A DNA stretch of 51,987 nucleotides from Kitasatospora sp. DSM 101779 (GTDB lineage Bacteria; Actinomycetota; Actinomycetes; Streptomycetales; Streptomycetaceae), in assembly GCF_025655475.1 (NCBI RefSeq), contig NZ_JAHTIK010000001.1, forward strand, positions 2,058,897-2,110,883, written 5' to 3'. Shown here in pieces: positions 1 to 8,196 of the stretch. The notes beneath the pieces were generated by a model. It made no database searches, was not told the origin of the DNA, and saw nothing but the letters and a program-made list of their open reading frames with translations. The position numbers and the translations under genes are program-made. Position 1 is the stretch's first letter. Each line of letters starts with the position of its first letter.

Positions 1-2316
1 GCCCACTGCGGGCCGGGTGCCGTCGGCGCGGAACGGCGTCGGCCGCAGGACGCCCGGGTCGTCCCCGAGGGCGCCGAAGGGCGCGGCCGTCGGCAGCGGG
101 CGGACGGCCGGCGGTGCCTGCCGCTCGGGCAAGGGCGCGGCCGCCGGGGCGGGGGCGGGTGCCGGCGTCTCCGGTCGCGCATCGACGGCCGGCTCCGCGG
201 GGGCGGCCGCCTCCACCTCCGGAGCCGGTTCCACGTCGGCCGGCGCCGCGGTCTCCAGCAGGGCGGTCGGCAGCAGCACCACCGCGGTGGTGCCGCCGTA
301 CGCGGAGGGCCGCAGTGCCACCCTGACGCCGTGCCGGCGGGCGAGGCGGCTGACCACGAACAGGCCGAGCCGGTCGCTGTCGAAGAGGTCGACCTGCTCG
401 GCGGCCTCGATCCGCCGGTTGGCGTCGGCGAGGGCCTCCGGGCCCATGCCGAGCCCGCGGTCCTCGATCTCCACGGCGTAGCCGTTGCCGACCTGCTCAC
501 CGCGGATGTGCACCTTGGTGTGCGGCGGTGAGAAGCCGGTGGCGTTCTCGACGAGTTCGGCGACCAGGTGGGTGAGGTCGGCCACGGCCTGCCCGGAGAC
601 CGCCGCGTACGGCAGCCGGTGCACCTCGACCCGGGCGTACTCCTCGACCTCGGCGACGGCGGCCCGTACCACGTCCATCAGCGGGACGGGCTTGCGCCAG
701 GCCCGGCCGGGGGCGGCCCCGGAGAGGATGATCAGACCCTCGGCGTGCCGGCGCATCCGGGTGGTGAGGTGGTCCAGACGGAAGAGGTCGGCCAGCTCGG
801 CCGGGTCCTCGGTGCGGCGCTCCATCGCGTCCAGCAGGGTGAGCTGGCGGTGCACCAGCACCTGGCTGCGCCGGGCGAGGTTGACGAAGACGCCGGAGAC
901 GCCGGACAGCACCTCGGCACGCTCCACCGCCGCGGTGACCGCGGCCCGCTGCACCCGTCCGAGGGCACCGTGCACCTGGCCGATCTCGTCACCGCCGTGC
1001 GGCGTCAGTGGCGCCTCGGCGGCGATGTCGATCTCCTCGCCGGCACGCAGCCGCCGCATGGTGGCGGGCAGGGTCCGGCCGGCGAGTTCGAGGGCCGAAT
1101 TGCGCAGCCGGACGAGTTCGGTGACCAGGCCGCGGCCGATCTGGACGGAGATCAGCAGCGAGGCGAGCACGGCGGCGAGACCGAGCAGCACGGCGAGCCC
1201 GGCCGGGGTGAACAGGCCGAGCGCGTACGGGTCGGAGCGTTCGGCGGCGGCACTGCCGGCGGCCCGCTCGACGGCGGCCAGGCCGCGGGCGGTGGTGTCG
1301 GCGAGGTCGGCCCAGCGGTCGGCGGGGGCGGCCTGCAGGGCGGCCCGGCCGTCGGGGGCGTCCCGGACGGCGTCCTCGAGGCGGGCGAGTTCGCGGTAGT
1401 CCGCGCCGCCAGTGACGGCCTGCAGGGCGGAGCGGTCGGCGGGGCGCAAGTCCCGGGAGGCGGTCTGCTCGAAGAGCCGCCGGGCGTAGACGGCGGCGCC
1501 GAAGTCGCGGTGCTGGGGCTCCTCGAGGCGGCCGGCGGCCTGGCCGGCCCGCAGCAGGGCGTCCTCCCGCGCGAGCAGTTCGCGGGCGCGGGCGAACTCC
1601 AGGAGCACCCGGGCGTCGGAGGCGACCCGGTGGTCCTGCAGGGCGGTGACCGAGCCGGTGACCTCCAGGGCGCGGTCGACCGCGGCCGTGTAGGCGGCGT
1701 ACGTCTCGGGCCAGCCGGCCTGGTGCTGGAGGACCTTGGCGCGCAGCGCGGGCAGCGCGGCGACGGCGGCGGTGAGTTCGTCGACCCGGCCGGCGGTCTC
1801 GTCGCCGAGACCCTCGGCGTCGGCCCGGTTGTAGCCGTCGGCGAGGTGCAGCGGGGCGGCGGCCCGGTCGGTTGCGGCGGCGGCCTCGCGCAGCGCGTTC
1901 TCCCGGCCGGGCGGGCCGCCGGCGAGCAGCTGACCGGCGGCGGTGCGTTCGGCCTGCAGGCCGGTGACGGTGGCGGCGACCGGGTCGAGCACCGTCCGCC
2001 CGACGGCCTTGAGGTGCAGGGTGTCCCAGACGCCGCGGGCGGTGGTGACGGTGGCGAACGACCACAGGGCCAGGACGGAGACGACCGGCACCATCAGCAG
2101 GGCGACGATCCTGGCACGGACGGTCCGGGGCCGCAGCCGCAGCCCGCCGCGCGGCGGGGGCGCGGACGGTACGGGGTGGCCGGTGGCGTCGGCGGTCTCC
2201 TCGCGGGCCTGCGGGCCGCGGTGGCGGCCGGCGGGTCCGGTGCGGCCGGGGCTGCGTCCGGCGGGGCTCGGTCCGGCGGCCGGTGCGCTGCGCGGGATGC
2301 CGCGGCGAACTCGCAT
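1..2316 (-). CDS. NIT-domain sensor histidine kinase-like protein (CvnA type), 3' end cut by window edge
   Basis: Membrane sensor protein of the kind that heads Streptomyces conservons. The ATG at 2316 follows GAAAGGA at a normal distance, and the frame stays open to base 1 (772 codons seen, no stop). A Pro/Arg-rich cytoplasmic tail is followed by a membrane segment near residues 68-90, an extracellular all-helical region that fits a nitrate/nitrite-sensing NIT domain, a second membrane segment (PAGLAVLLGLAAVLASLL), a HAMP-like linker, and a GHKL ATPase domain with N box ELVENATGFSPPHT, G1 EDRGLGMG and G2 GLFVVSRLARRHG. The visible C-terminal part is a Pro/Ala-rich tail. No canonical phospho-acceptor H-box is obvious, as is common in this group. 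Roadblock, DUF742 and small GTPase genes would be expected beyond the left edge; that is inference. Confidence 0.85.
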   Translation of the reverse strand, partial: MRVRRGIPRSAPAAGPSPAGRSPGRTGPAGRHRGPQAREETADATGHPVPSAPPPRGGLRLRPRTVRARIVALLMVPVVSVLALWSFATVTTARGVWDTLHLKAVGRTVLDPVAATVTGLQAERTAAGQLLAGGPPGRENALREAAAATDRAAAPLHLADGYNRADAEGLGDETAGRVDELTAAVAALPALRAKVLQHQAGWPETYAAYTAAVDRALEVTGSVTALQDHRVASDARVLLEFARARELLAREDALLRAGQAAGRLEEPQHRDFGAAVYARRLFEQTASRDLRPADRSALQAVTGGADYRELARLEDAVRDAPDGRAALQAAPADRWADLADTTARGLAAVERAAGSAAAERSDPYALGLFTPAGLAVLLGLAAVLASLLISVQIGRGLVTELVRLRNSALELAGRTLPATMRRLRAGEEIDIAAEAPLTPHGGDEIGQVHGALGRVQRAAVTAAVERAEVLSGVSGVFVNLARRSQVLVHRQLTLLDAMERRTEDPAELADLFRLDHLTTRMRRHAEGLIILSGAAPGRAWRKPVPLMDVVRAAVAEVEEYARVEVHRLPYAAVSGQAVADLTHLVAELVENATGFSPPHTKVHIRGEQVGNGYAVEIEDRGLGMGPEALADANRRIEAAEQVDLFDSDRLGLFVVSRLARRHGVRVALRPSAYGGTTAVVLLPTALLETAAPADVEPAPEVEAAAPAEPAVDARPETPAPAPAPAAAPLPERQAPPAVRPLPTAAPFGALGDDPGVLRPTPFRADGTRPAVG

Positions 2317-2349
2317 GGCGGGCTGGTCCTTTCGAGCGGTGAAGTCAGG

Positions 2350-2377
2350 GGCGCCCGTACGCCTTGGAAGACGACTG
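2350..2377 (-). repeat. half copy of the ~79-bp dispersed repeat, abutting a TAG stop
   Basis: Read on the minus strand this is AGTCGTCTTCCAAGG followed by CGTACGGGCGCC. It matches one end of the element at 15604-15682 (GTCTTCAAAGGAGTACGGG on the same reading). It starts 3 nt behind the TAG stop of the MHYT gene, as the full copies do behind two other genes. Confidence 0.55.
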
Positions 2378-3175
2378 CTAGGCCGCGCGGTCGAGGTCGG
2401 CGGCGCCGAGGTCCTCGATGGCGAGTTCGCCGGCCTCGCGGTAGGCGGCGCGCTCCTGGGCGGTGGGGGACAGTGCGACGAACGCGGAGGTGAGGAAGAG
2501 GAAGGAGCCGAGGCCGACCGCCAACGGGAAGACGAACTGCATCGGGGTGGCGCCGCCGAGGTCGGTCCGGGCCGGGTCCAGGTGGACGTGGACGGCGGCC
2601 ATGCCGGTGTAGTGCATGCAGCTGACCGCGACGCCCATGATCAGGGCGGCGCCGCCGGCGGCCACCAGGGTGCGGATGGCGACGGCCGCCCAGAGGGCCG
2701 CGGTGGCGGCGCCCACGGCGATGGCGACGGACAGCACGACGGTGGCCGGGGTGTACTCGACCGTGCCGTGCAGCCGCAGCGCGGCCATGCCGAGGTAGTG
2801 CATGGCGGCGACGCCGACGCCGGTGGTGAGGCCACCGAGCAGGATGCTGCGGTTGCGGTGCCGGCCGTAGCCGACGGTGAAGACGCCGATGCCGACGACC
2901 ACCACGGCGACGAGCAGGCTGAGCACGGTCAGCGGGACGTCGTAGCGCAGCTCGGTGCCCTCGACGGTGAAGCCGAACATCGCGACGAAGTGCATGGTCC
3001 AGATCCCGGAGCCGATCGCGGCGGCGGCGGTGAGCAGCCAGTTGCGGCGGGACGGCCCGGTCGCGGACAGCGCCCGGAGGGTGCACCGCAGCCCGAGCGC
3101 GGCACCGACGCAGGCCATCAGGTACGACAGGGCCGGGGTCGGCCAGCCGAAGCTGACGTGGTTCATGGTTCCCAT
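2378..3175 (-). CDS. MHYT-domain integral membrane sensor protein
   Basis: A 265-residue polytopic membrane protein of the MHYT family, whose conserved Met/His/Tyr repeats are proposed to bind a metal and sense a diatomic gas such as O2, CO or NO. Three copies of the signature are visible: IWTMHFVAMFGF, AMHYLGMAAL and CMHYTGMAAV, spread over about seven hydrophobic segments. There is no attached GGDEF, EAL or kinase domain, so this is a stand-alone MHYT protein. The ATG at 3175 has GGAGG 5 nt upstream; a second ATG 9 nt downstream is less well placed. An operator-like inverted repeat lies just upstream (3194-3211). The gene is transcribed toward the NIT kinase with a 61-nt gap, so the two may be linked. 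Function in this organism is inferred from the family only. Confidence 0.88.
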   Translation of the reverse strand: MGTMNHVSFGWPTPALSYLMACVGAALGLRCTLRALSATGPSRRNWLLTAAAAIGSGIWTMHFVAMFGFTVEGTELRYDVPLTVLSLLVAVVVVGIGVFTVGYGRHRNRSILLGGLTTGVGVAAMHYLGMAALRLHGTVEYTPATVVLSVAIAVGAATAALWAAVAIRTLVAAGGAALIMGVAVSCMHYTGMAAVHVHLDPARTDLGGATPMQFVFPLAVGLGSFLFLTSAFVALSPTAQERAAYREAGELAIEDLGAADLDRAA

Positions 3176-3193
3176 CAGGGCCTCCGAAGGACG

Positions 3194-3211
3194 TGACCGG
3201 ACGGTCGGTCA
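3194..3211 (-). promoter_or_regulatory. TetR-type operator candidate in front of the MHYT gene
   Basis: Minus-strand reading TGACCGACCGTCCGGTCA, 18 nt upstream of the MHYT start codon. The core GACCGACCGnnCGGTCA is identical to that in front of paaA (23331-23348) except for the two central bases. This placement could block transcription or early elongation. Binding is inferred from the shared motif. Confidence 0.5.
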
Positions 3212-3486
3212 TATGCCGCTCGCATGTGCGAAGGGCTTCTCGGATGCGGAGGACGCTACCCAGCGTCCGCAAATGGTCACCGGAAGATGTGAAAAGCTGC
3301 CCGCCGAGACCGTCGGTTGTGCTCGAATGGGCGGGCTCCGTGTGCCGCAATCGCTGATGAGCTGTTATGCCCGGTTGTGGACAGGGCTCGTGCGCCGCCC
3401 TTCTGCCCGCGCACCGGCGCGGTCGTGGTCACGCCTCGACGGCCCGCACGACGCGCCCCACCCGTTGCGCCGGGGGCACCCCCTCC

Positions 3487-3507
3487 CCACGGTCGCGTCG
3501 ACCGTGG
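3487..3507. terminator. Intergenic hairpin, possible terminator or stem-loop
   Basis: Eight-base perfect inverted repeat CCACGGTC / GACCGTGG with a 5-nt loop. No T-tract follows on either strand. It lies about 270 nt beyond the P450 stop, so its role is uncertain. Confidence 0.35.
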
Positions 3508-3592
3508 TGGCCCTCCCAGCCCACCACCTTCACCGTCAGCCACACCCCCTGCACCGTCAAATAGCGTCTGACACCTCAGGGAAGCGCGCGGC

Positions 3593-3658
3593 CAGGGGCG
3601 CGTGGGGGCACCTCCCGGCCGCAGGCTGGGGGAGGACCGCGCAATTCGGATGCGGGCC
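3593..3658 (+). repeat. 66-bp dispersed intergenic repeat, copy 1
   Basis: Begins CAGGGGCGCGTGGGGGCACC and ends GCAATTCGGATGCGGGCC. A second copy of the same length lies in opposite orientation at 45049-45114, with only a few substitutions in the middle (GCAGGCTGGGGGAGGAC against GGAGGCCGGGGGAGAAC). Inner parts can pair as GGGAGGTGCCCCC-type stems. Elements of this general look are common between Streptomyces genes. Confidence 0.8.
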
Positions 3659-3710
3659 ACCGAACAGATCACGGCTTGACCCCGTCTGTCCGGACACCCA
3701 CCCCCACACC

Positions 3711-3731
3711 GCGCAGTTCCCCGTGCCCCTG
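3711..3731. repeat. Short GCGCAGTTCCCCG-type intergenic repeat
   Basis: GCGCAGTTCCCCGTGCCCCT is the reverse complement of the AGGGGCGCGGGGAAC element at 19590-19605, allowing one or two changes. Such elements are frequent beyond gene ends in Streptomyces. Confidence 0.5.
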
Positions 3732-3775
3732 GCGGCACACCCCTCAGGCCGGGACGACCCATCAGGGGCGCGTCC

Positions 3776-5122
3776 TTACCTCCGGGTCAGCCGTACCCGG
3801 ACCGGGCCGCGGGCCTCCAGGGTGATGGCCTGGCCGAGCGGGACCGCGGCGTCCACCGTCTCCACCTCGAACTCCCGCAGGACGGAGGCGAGCGCCAGCA
3901 CCGACTCCAGCATCGAGAAGTGCTGGCCGATGCAGGCCCGCGGCCCGCCGCCGAACGGGAACCAGGCGTAGCGGTGCCGGCCCGCCTCCCGCTCCGGGGT
4001 GAACCGCTCCGGGTCGAACCGCTCGGGCTCCTCCCAGTGGCCGGGGTGGCGGTGCGTCACGTACGGGGAGACCAGGACGTCCGCGCCGGCGGGGATCCGC
4101 ACTCCGCCGATCTCGCTGTCCGCCACCGCGCGTCGCCCGATCACCGCGGCGGCCGGGTACAGCCGCATGGCCTCCTTCAGCACGGCCGTGGTGTACGGCA
4201 GGTCCGCGAGGTCGTCGGCCTGCGGCGGCCGGTCGCCGAGCACGGTGAGCGCCTCCTCGCGGGCGCGCTTCTGCTCCGCCGGGTTCTTGCCGAGCAGGTG
4301 CAGCGCGAAGGCGAGCGAGGTGGCGGTGGTCTCGTGGCCGGCAAGCAGGAAGATCAGGACCTGGTCGCGGAGTTCGGACGGGTCGAGCCGTTCGCCGTCC
4401 TCGCCGCGGGCGGCGGCCAGCAGTCCGAGCAGGTCGTCGGAGTCCTGTCCGGCGCGGCGGGCGATGATGGCGTCGCAGACGGCGTACAGCTCGCGCTCGG
4501 CGGCCTGGGCCTCGCGGTTGCCGGGGGTGGGCCACTGCCGGGGGATGCGGACGGGGGCGAAGCCGCGGTCGCGGACGTACGCGCCGAGCACCGGGAAGGA
4601 GCGGCGGACGGCGCCGATCGCCTCCTCGACGTCGGTGCCGAACAGGATCCGGGCGACGGCCCTCAGCGCGAACCGGGACATCTCCTCGGCCGCGTCGACC
4701 ACGCCGTCGGGCACGGCCGCCCAGCGCTCGATCAGGGCGGCGGACTCCAGGGCGACGGCGTCCGCATAGGTGTCGACCCGCCGCTTGGTGAACAGCGGCT
4801 GGACGAGCCGGCGCTGGCGCTGGTAGTCGGCGTCCTGGGCGGTGAGGAGGCCGTTGCCGAGGCTGAGCCGGACCTCCTCGTACAGGGTGTTGTCCTTGCG
4901 GAAGTCCGCGGCGCGGGTGGCCAGCACCTGCTGGGCGCCCTCCGGCGAGAACACCATGTAGAACTCGACGCGCAGGCCCGGCGGGCCCGCGGTGAAGCGG
5001 ACCACGTCGCCGTGCTCGCGGTGCGCGGCGAGGTAGGCGGCGAGCGGGTCGCGGGTCAGGTCGAGCATCGAGCCGATCAGCGGCAGCCCCGTCGGGCCGG
5101 GTGTCCGGGTGGTGGCCTGCAC
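3776..5122 (-). CDS. Cytochrome P450
   Basis: Soluble heme-thiolate monooxygenase of 448 residues. The I-helix oxygen-binding motif AGHETTATS, the K-helix ExxR (LKEAMRLYP) and the heme loop FPFGGGPRACIGQHF with the thiolate Cys at about residue 397 are all present. The GTG at 5122 is chosen because GAGGGGGAG lies 3-4 nt upstream and the protein starts VQATTRTPGPTGLPLIG, the usual proline-rich N terminus; the upstream open extension has no domain. The overall sequence is nearer to the CYP4/CYP102-like bacterial group than to the short CYP105-107 enzymes. No ferredoxin or ferredoxin reductase gene is adjacent, so the redox partner and substrate are unknown. It has its own transcription unit behind the strong terminator at 5186-5228. 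Confidence 0.93.
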   Translation of the reverse strand: MQATTRTPGPTGLPLIGSMLDLTRDPLAAYLAAHREHGDVVRFTAGPPGLRVEFYMVFSPEGAQQVLATRAADFRKDNTLYEEVRLSLGNGLLTAQDADYQRQRRLVQPLFTKRRVDTYADAVALESAALIERWAAVPDGVVDAAEEMSRFALRAVARILFGTDVEEAIGAVRRSFPVLGAYVRDRGFAPVRIPRQWPTPGNREAQAAERELYAVCDAIIARRAGQDSDDLLGLLAAARGEDGERLDPSELRDQVLIFLLAGHETTATSLAFALHLLGKNPAEQKRAREEALTVLGDRPPQADDLADLPYTTAVLKEAMRLYPAAAVIGRRAVADSEIGGVRIPAGADVLVSPYVTHRHPGHWEEPERFDPERFTPEREAGRHRYAWFPFGGGPRACIGQHFSMLESVLALASVLREFEVETVDAAVPLGQAITLEARGPVRVRLTRR

Positions 5123-5185
5123 AGTCTCCCCCTCGGGTTGGATCTCTCCTGAGCCCAAACTAACTGAGTGGTCGTCAGGAGAGTA

Positions 5186-5228
5186 GGGCGTGTGTGCGGA
5201 CCGTCCCTGACGGTCCGCACACACGCCC
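5186..5228 (-). terminator. Strong 20-bp perfect hairpin between RNA ligase and P450 genes
   Basis: Arms at 5186-5205 and 5209-5228 are exactly complementary, with a 3-nt loop. It begins 10 nt past the stop codon of the RNA ligase gene and lies about 65 nt before the P450 start, so it should terminate ligase transcripts. It also resembles the stem-loop at 46607-46640 in sharing the TGCGGACC/GGTCCGCA core. Confidence 0.85.
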
Positions 5229-5237
5229 GACCCGGGG

Positions 5238-6305
5238 TCACTCGTACTCGGTGCCGCCCTTGCGGGTGAGGTAGGCGCCGCCGACCGCCTTGGCGATGGC
5301 CCGGCCGCCGGTGACGGGGCTGTGGCGCTCGGTCTGCGTCCGGACGACCACGCCCTCGCGGATGTGCAGTTCCTTGCCGGAGAGGGTCTCCCTGCCCTCG
5401 GCGAGCTCCAGGACCACGGCCTGGTCGTAGGGGCCGCGCCACAGCTCGGGCACCACCGGCAGCTCGCCGCCGAGCATCTCGGCGGCGTCCAGCCAGCGCA
5501 GCTGCCCGTCGACGACGGCCGACACGTCGAACACCGCGTAGCCGGGCAGCTCGGTGCGGCCGGAGGCACCGTAGGTGAGGTCCTGCACGCCGGCGCCGAA
5601 GACCTCGCCGAAGACGCCGACCCGGCTGGCGCCGATCCGCTCGGCGAGGGCGGCCGCCACCTCGGGGACGCCGTGCGCCCGTACAGCCCGCCAGTACAGG
5701 TTGCCGCCGTCCTCCTTGAGGGCCAGGCCCTGGGCGCCGATGCCCTTGGAGGAGACCTGCACCTCGCCCGACTCGGCGTGGTAGGTGACCAGGCAGCAGC
5801 TGCCGTGCACCTTCTCGGTGACGACGACGGGCTCGCCCGGCTCGAAGACGGTCGGGAAGCGCTTGAGGTTCTCGATGTCCACCCAGGGCAGCAGGTCGGG
5901 GGCGGCCTCGACGTCGCCGTTCATGTGGGTGGGGATCGGCGGTCGCCACTTGGTGATGCCGAGGCGCTCCGCGAAGTCCTCGCCGCTCTCGGCGGCCGCG
6001 GCCAGGTCGACGTCCGCCAGCTCGCGCGGGCGGCAGACGATGCCCTGCGACAGCTCGCCGCGCAGCCGGACGGCCTTGACCCGGTCGGCGCCGGAGCCGG
6101 CGAGCCGCCCGGTCAGCCCGAGCTCCTCGATCAGCGCGGCCGGCAGCACGGCCTGCTCGGGGATGTACACGGCGGTCTCGCCGGTGCGGTACGCGCCCTT
6201 GGCGACCACCGCCCGGTAGAGGCCGATCTGCGCCAGCTCCAGGGCGTCGGCGTTCGGGTGCTCCAGGATGGTCAGGTGTTCCGCGGTGACGCGCAGTGTG
6301 GACAT
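5238..6305 (-). CDS. ATP-dependent RNA ligase, DRB0094 (DraRnl) family
   Basis: A 355-residue nucleotidyltransferase of the Deinococcus DraRnl type, which seals 3'-OH/5'-phosphate nicks in RNA. The N-terminal part (to about residue 120) matches the OB-like domain typical of this family (ILEHPNADALELAQIG), followed by the adenylyltransferase core with motif I TEKVHGSC; the Lys that would be adenylated is residue 165. Downstream motifs VGVFGEVFG and EGVVVR fit motifs IIIa and IV, and AYLTRKGGTEYE at the C terminus fits motif V. The ATG at 6305 has GGGAGGG 6 nt upstream. The gene stands alone between divergent modA and the terminator at 5186-5228; no RtcB, Pnkp/Hen1 or other RNA repair partner is nearby. 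Its physiological substrate is unknown. Confidence 0.9.
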   Translation of the reverse strand: MSTLRVTAEHLTILEHPNADALELAQIGLYRAVVAKGAYRTGETAVYIPEQAVLPAALIEELGLTGRLAGSGADRVKAVRLRGELSQGIVCRPRELADVDLAAAAESGEDFAERLGITKWRPPIPTHMNGDVEAAPDLLPWVDIENLKRFPTVFEPGEPVVVTEKVHGSCCLVTYHAESGEVQVSSKGIGAQGLALKEDGGNLYWRAVRAHGVPEVAAALAERIGASRVGVFGEVFGAGVQDLTYGASGRTELPGYAVFDVSAVVDGQLRWLDAAEMLGGELPVVPELWRGPYDQAVVLELAEGRETLSGKELHIREGVVVRTQTERHSPVTGGRAIAKAVGGAYLTRKGGTEYE

Positions 6306-6466
6306 CGGTGTCCCTCCCCGTTCGATACGACGGGGACCACTCTGGCGGCGGCTCGGCGGCGGGGCCAGGGATTTTCGGCCGGGGGCATCGCACATGCGAG
6401 AGCAGTGGCGTCCGCATGCTGGCCTGTGCGATGAAACAGGGGACGTGGGGCCCGCATCTACGACAG

Positions 6467-6472
6467 TATGAT
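6467..6472 (+). promoter_or_regulatory. Possible -10 box for modABC
   Basis: TATGAT lies 57 nt upstream of the modA start, inside the 223-nt divergent gap with the RNA ligase gene. No good -35 is visible, and I do not see a clear ModE-type palindrome. Confidence 0.35.
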
Positions 6473-6528
6473 CGCCGTTGTCACCGCACCTCCGCGCCTC
6501 CCAGCGGCGCGGCAGAAGGGGAACCCCC

Positions 6529-7356
6529 ATGAGCACCCCAGGACGCCGTTCCGCCGTCGCCGCCCTTGCCGCAATCGCCCTCGCCGCCGGTCTCACCGCC
6601 TGCGGCAGCAGCGGCACCCCGAGCGGCAACGCCGCGCCGGCGTCCTCCGCCGCCCCCGCCGGGGCCCCGTCCTCGGCCGCCAAGGTCTCCGGCAGCCTGA
6701 CCGTCTTCGCCGCCGCCTCGCTGAAGGAGACGTTTACCGCGCTCGGCAAGACGTTCGAGGCCGCCCACCCCGGTGTGAAGGTCACCTTCAACTTCGGCGG
6801 CAGCTCGGCGCTCGCCCGGAGCATCGTCTCCGGCGCCCCCGCGGACGTCTTCGCCGCCGCCAGCCCGGCCACCATGAAGACCGTCACCGACGCCGAGGCG
6901 GCCGAGGGTGAGCCCGCGGTCTTCGTGAAGAACACCCTGGAGATCGCCGTCCCCAAGGGCAACCCGAAGCACATCACCGGCCTCAAGGACCTCTCCGGCG
7001 TCAAGGTCGCGCTGTGCGCCAAGGAGGTGCCCTGCGGCGCCGCCGCCGTGAAGGCCCTGCAGGCGGGCGGGGTGAACATCACCCCCGTCACCCTGGAGCA
7101 GGACGTCAAGGGCGCCCTCACCAAGGTCGAGCTCGGCGAGGTCGACGCCTCGCTCGTGTACAGGACCGATGTGAACGCGGATGCTGCGAAGATCGACGGT
7201 GTGGAGTTCCCCGAGGCCGCCAAGGCCGTGAACGACTACCCGATCGCCGCGCTGGCCAAGGCGCCCAACGCCCCGGCCGCCGTCGCCTTCGTCGCGTACA
7301 TCCGGTCCGCCGAGGCCGCCCAGGCCCTCACCGCCGCGGGCTTCCAGGCCCCGTGA
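6529..7356 (+). CDS. modA: Molybdate ABC transporter substrate-binding lipoprotein ModA
   Basis: Extracytoplasmic binding protein for molybdate (and tungstate) of 275 residues. It has a lipoprotein signal with lipobox LTAC near residue 22, a low-complexity Ala/Ser/Pro spacer, then the ModA fold: LTVFAAASLKETF, FNFGGSSALARSIVSGAPADVFAAAS and a C-terminal KVELGEVDASLVYRTDV region, the typical oxyanion-site segments. The ATG at 6529 follows AAGGGG by 8 nt; an upstream in-frame start at 6478 would destroy the signal peptide. Its stop overlaps the start of modB (GTGA), giving a tight modABC operon. Molybdate would feed molybdenum-cofactor enzymes encoded elsewhere. Confidence 0.95.
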   Translation: MSTPGRRSAVAALAAIALAAGLTACGSSGTPSGNAAPASSAAPAGAPSSAAKVSGSLTVFAAASLKETFTALGKTFEAAHPGVKVTFNFGGSSALARSIVSGAPADVFAAASPATMKTVTDAEAAEGEPAVFVKNTLEIAVPKGNPKHITGLKDLSGVKVALCAKEVPCGAAAVKALQAGGVNITPVTLEQDVKGALTKVELGEVDASLVYRTDVNADAAKIDGVEFPEAAKAVNDYPIAALAKAPNAPAAVAFVAYIRSAEAAQALTAAGFQAP

Positions 7357-8177
7357 CGCCCGTTCCAGCCTCGACCCGCCGCCGCGCCCGGCGCGGCGGC
7401 GGGCGGGTGCCGTACGCCCTGCTCCTGCCGGCCCTGCTGGGCCTGGCCTTCCTCGTCCTGCCGCTGGTCGGACTGCTGGTGCGCGCGCCGTGGAGCGCGC
7501 TGCCCGAGCAGCTCTCCAGCCCCGAGGTGTGGCAGGCGCTCAGACTCTCGCTGATCTGCGCAACGGCGGCCACGGGGGTGTCGCTGGTGCTCGGAGTGCC
7601 GCTGGCCTGGCTGCTCGCCCGCACCGAGCTGCCCGGCCGGCGGCTGGTGCGGGCCCTGGTCACCCTGCCCCTGGTGCTGCCGCCGGTGGTCGGCGGCGTC
7701 GCACTGCTGCTCGTCCTCGGCCGCAACGGCATCGTCGGCCGCTGGCTGGACTCGGCCTTCGGCCTCACCCTGCCGTTCACCACCCCCGGCGTGGTGCTCG
7801 CCGAGGCCTTCGTCGCGATGCCCTTCCTGGTGATCAGCGTGGAGGGCGCGCTGCGCGCCGCCGATCCCCGCTACGAGGAGGCCGCCGCCACCCTGGGCGC
7901 CTCCCGGCTCACCGCCTTCCGCCGGGTCACCCTGCCGCTGATCGCCCCCGGCATCGGGGCGGGCGCGGTGCTCGCCTGGGCGCGGGCGCTCGGCGAGTTC
8001 GGCGCCACGATCACCTTCGCCGGCAACTTCCCGGGCCGCACCCAGACCATGCCGCTCGCCGTCTACCTGGCGATGGAGTCCGAGCCGGAGGCGGCGATCG
8101 CGCTCAGCCTCGTCCTGCTCGCGGTCTCGATCGCCGTCCTCGCGGGCCTGCGGGAACGCTGGATGTCGACGCCGTGA
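7353..8177 (+). CDS. modB: Molybdate ABC transporter permease ModB
   Basis: Inner-membrane permease of 274 residues with about six membrane segments. The cytoplasmic EAA loop that contacts the ATPase is clear (EEAAATLGASRLTAFRRV followed by TLPLIAPG). The GTG at 7353 overlaps the modA stop as GTGA, indicating translational coupling; no better start is available because upstream reading lies inside modA. The N terminus is Arg-rich before the first membrane helix. Family length and gene order fit ModB. Confidence 0.94.
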   Translation: MTPVPASTRRRARRGGGRVPYALLLPALLGLAFLVLPLVGLLVRAPWSALPEQLSSPEVWQALRLSLICATAATGVSLVLGVPLAWLLARTELPGRRLVRALVTLPLVLPPVVGGVALLLVLGRNGIVGRWLDSAFGLTLPFTTPGVVLAEAFVAMPFLVISVEGALRAADPRYEEAAATLGASRLTAFRRVTLPLIAPGIGAGAVLAWARALGEFGATITFAGNFPGRTQTMPLAVYLAMESEPEAAIALSLVLLAVSIAVLAGLRERWMSTP

Positions 8178-8196
8178 CCCACCCCCGGAGCTCCCG

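Larger units (their letters stand above)
3176..3775. other. 600-nt intergenic region with repeats and hairpins, no convincing gene
   Basis: Open frames here have shifted codon bias, no ribosome site and no recognisable domain, so I call no gene. The region holds the MHYT operator (3194-3211), a hairpin CCACGGTC-GCGTC-GACCGTGG at 3487-3507, one 66-bp dispersed repeat (3593-3658) and a GCGCAGTTCCCCGTGCCCCT element (3711-3730). The part next to the P450 stop is probably a terminator and repeat zone. Confidence 0.6.

Noticed and set aside
3375..3384. TTGTGGACAG, a near match to a DnaA box
   Set aside because: Single, with no cluster of boxes and no replication genes nearby; chance match.
3277..3762. 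Open frame of about 160 codons in the large intergenic gap
   Set aside because: It runs through dispersed repeats, has no ribosome site and no family resemblance.
5157..5178. CTGAGTGGTCGTCAG-like weak inverted repeat before the P450 gene
   Set aside because: Only four matching bases per arm; not strong enough to call an operator.
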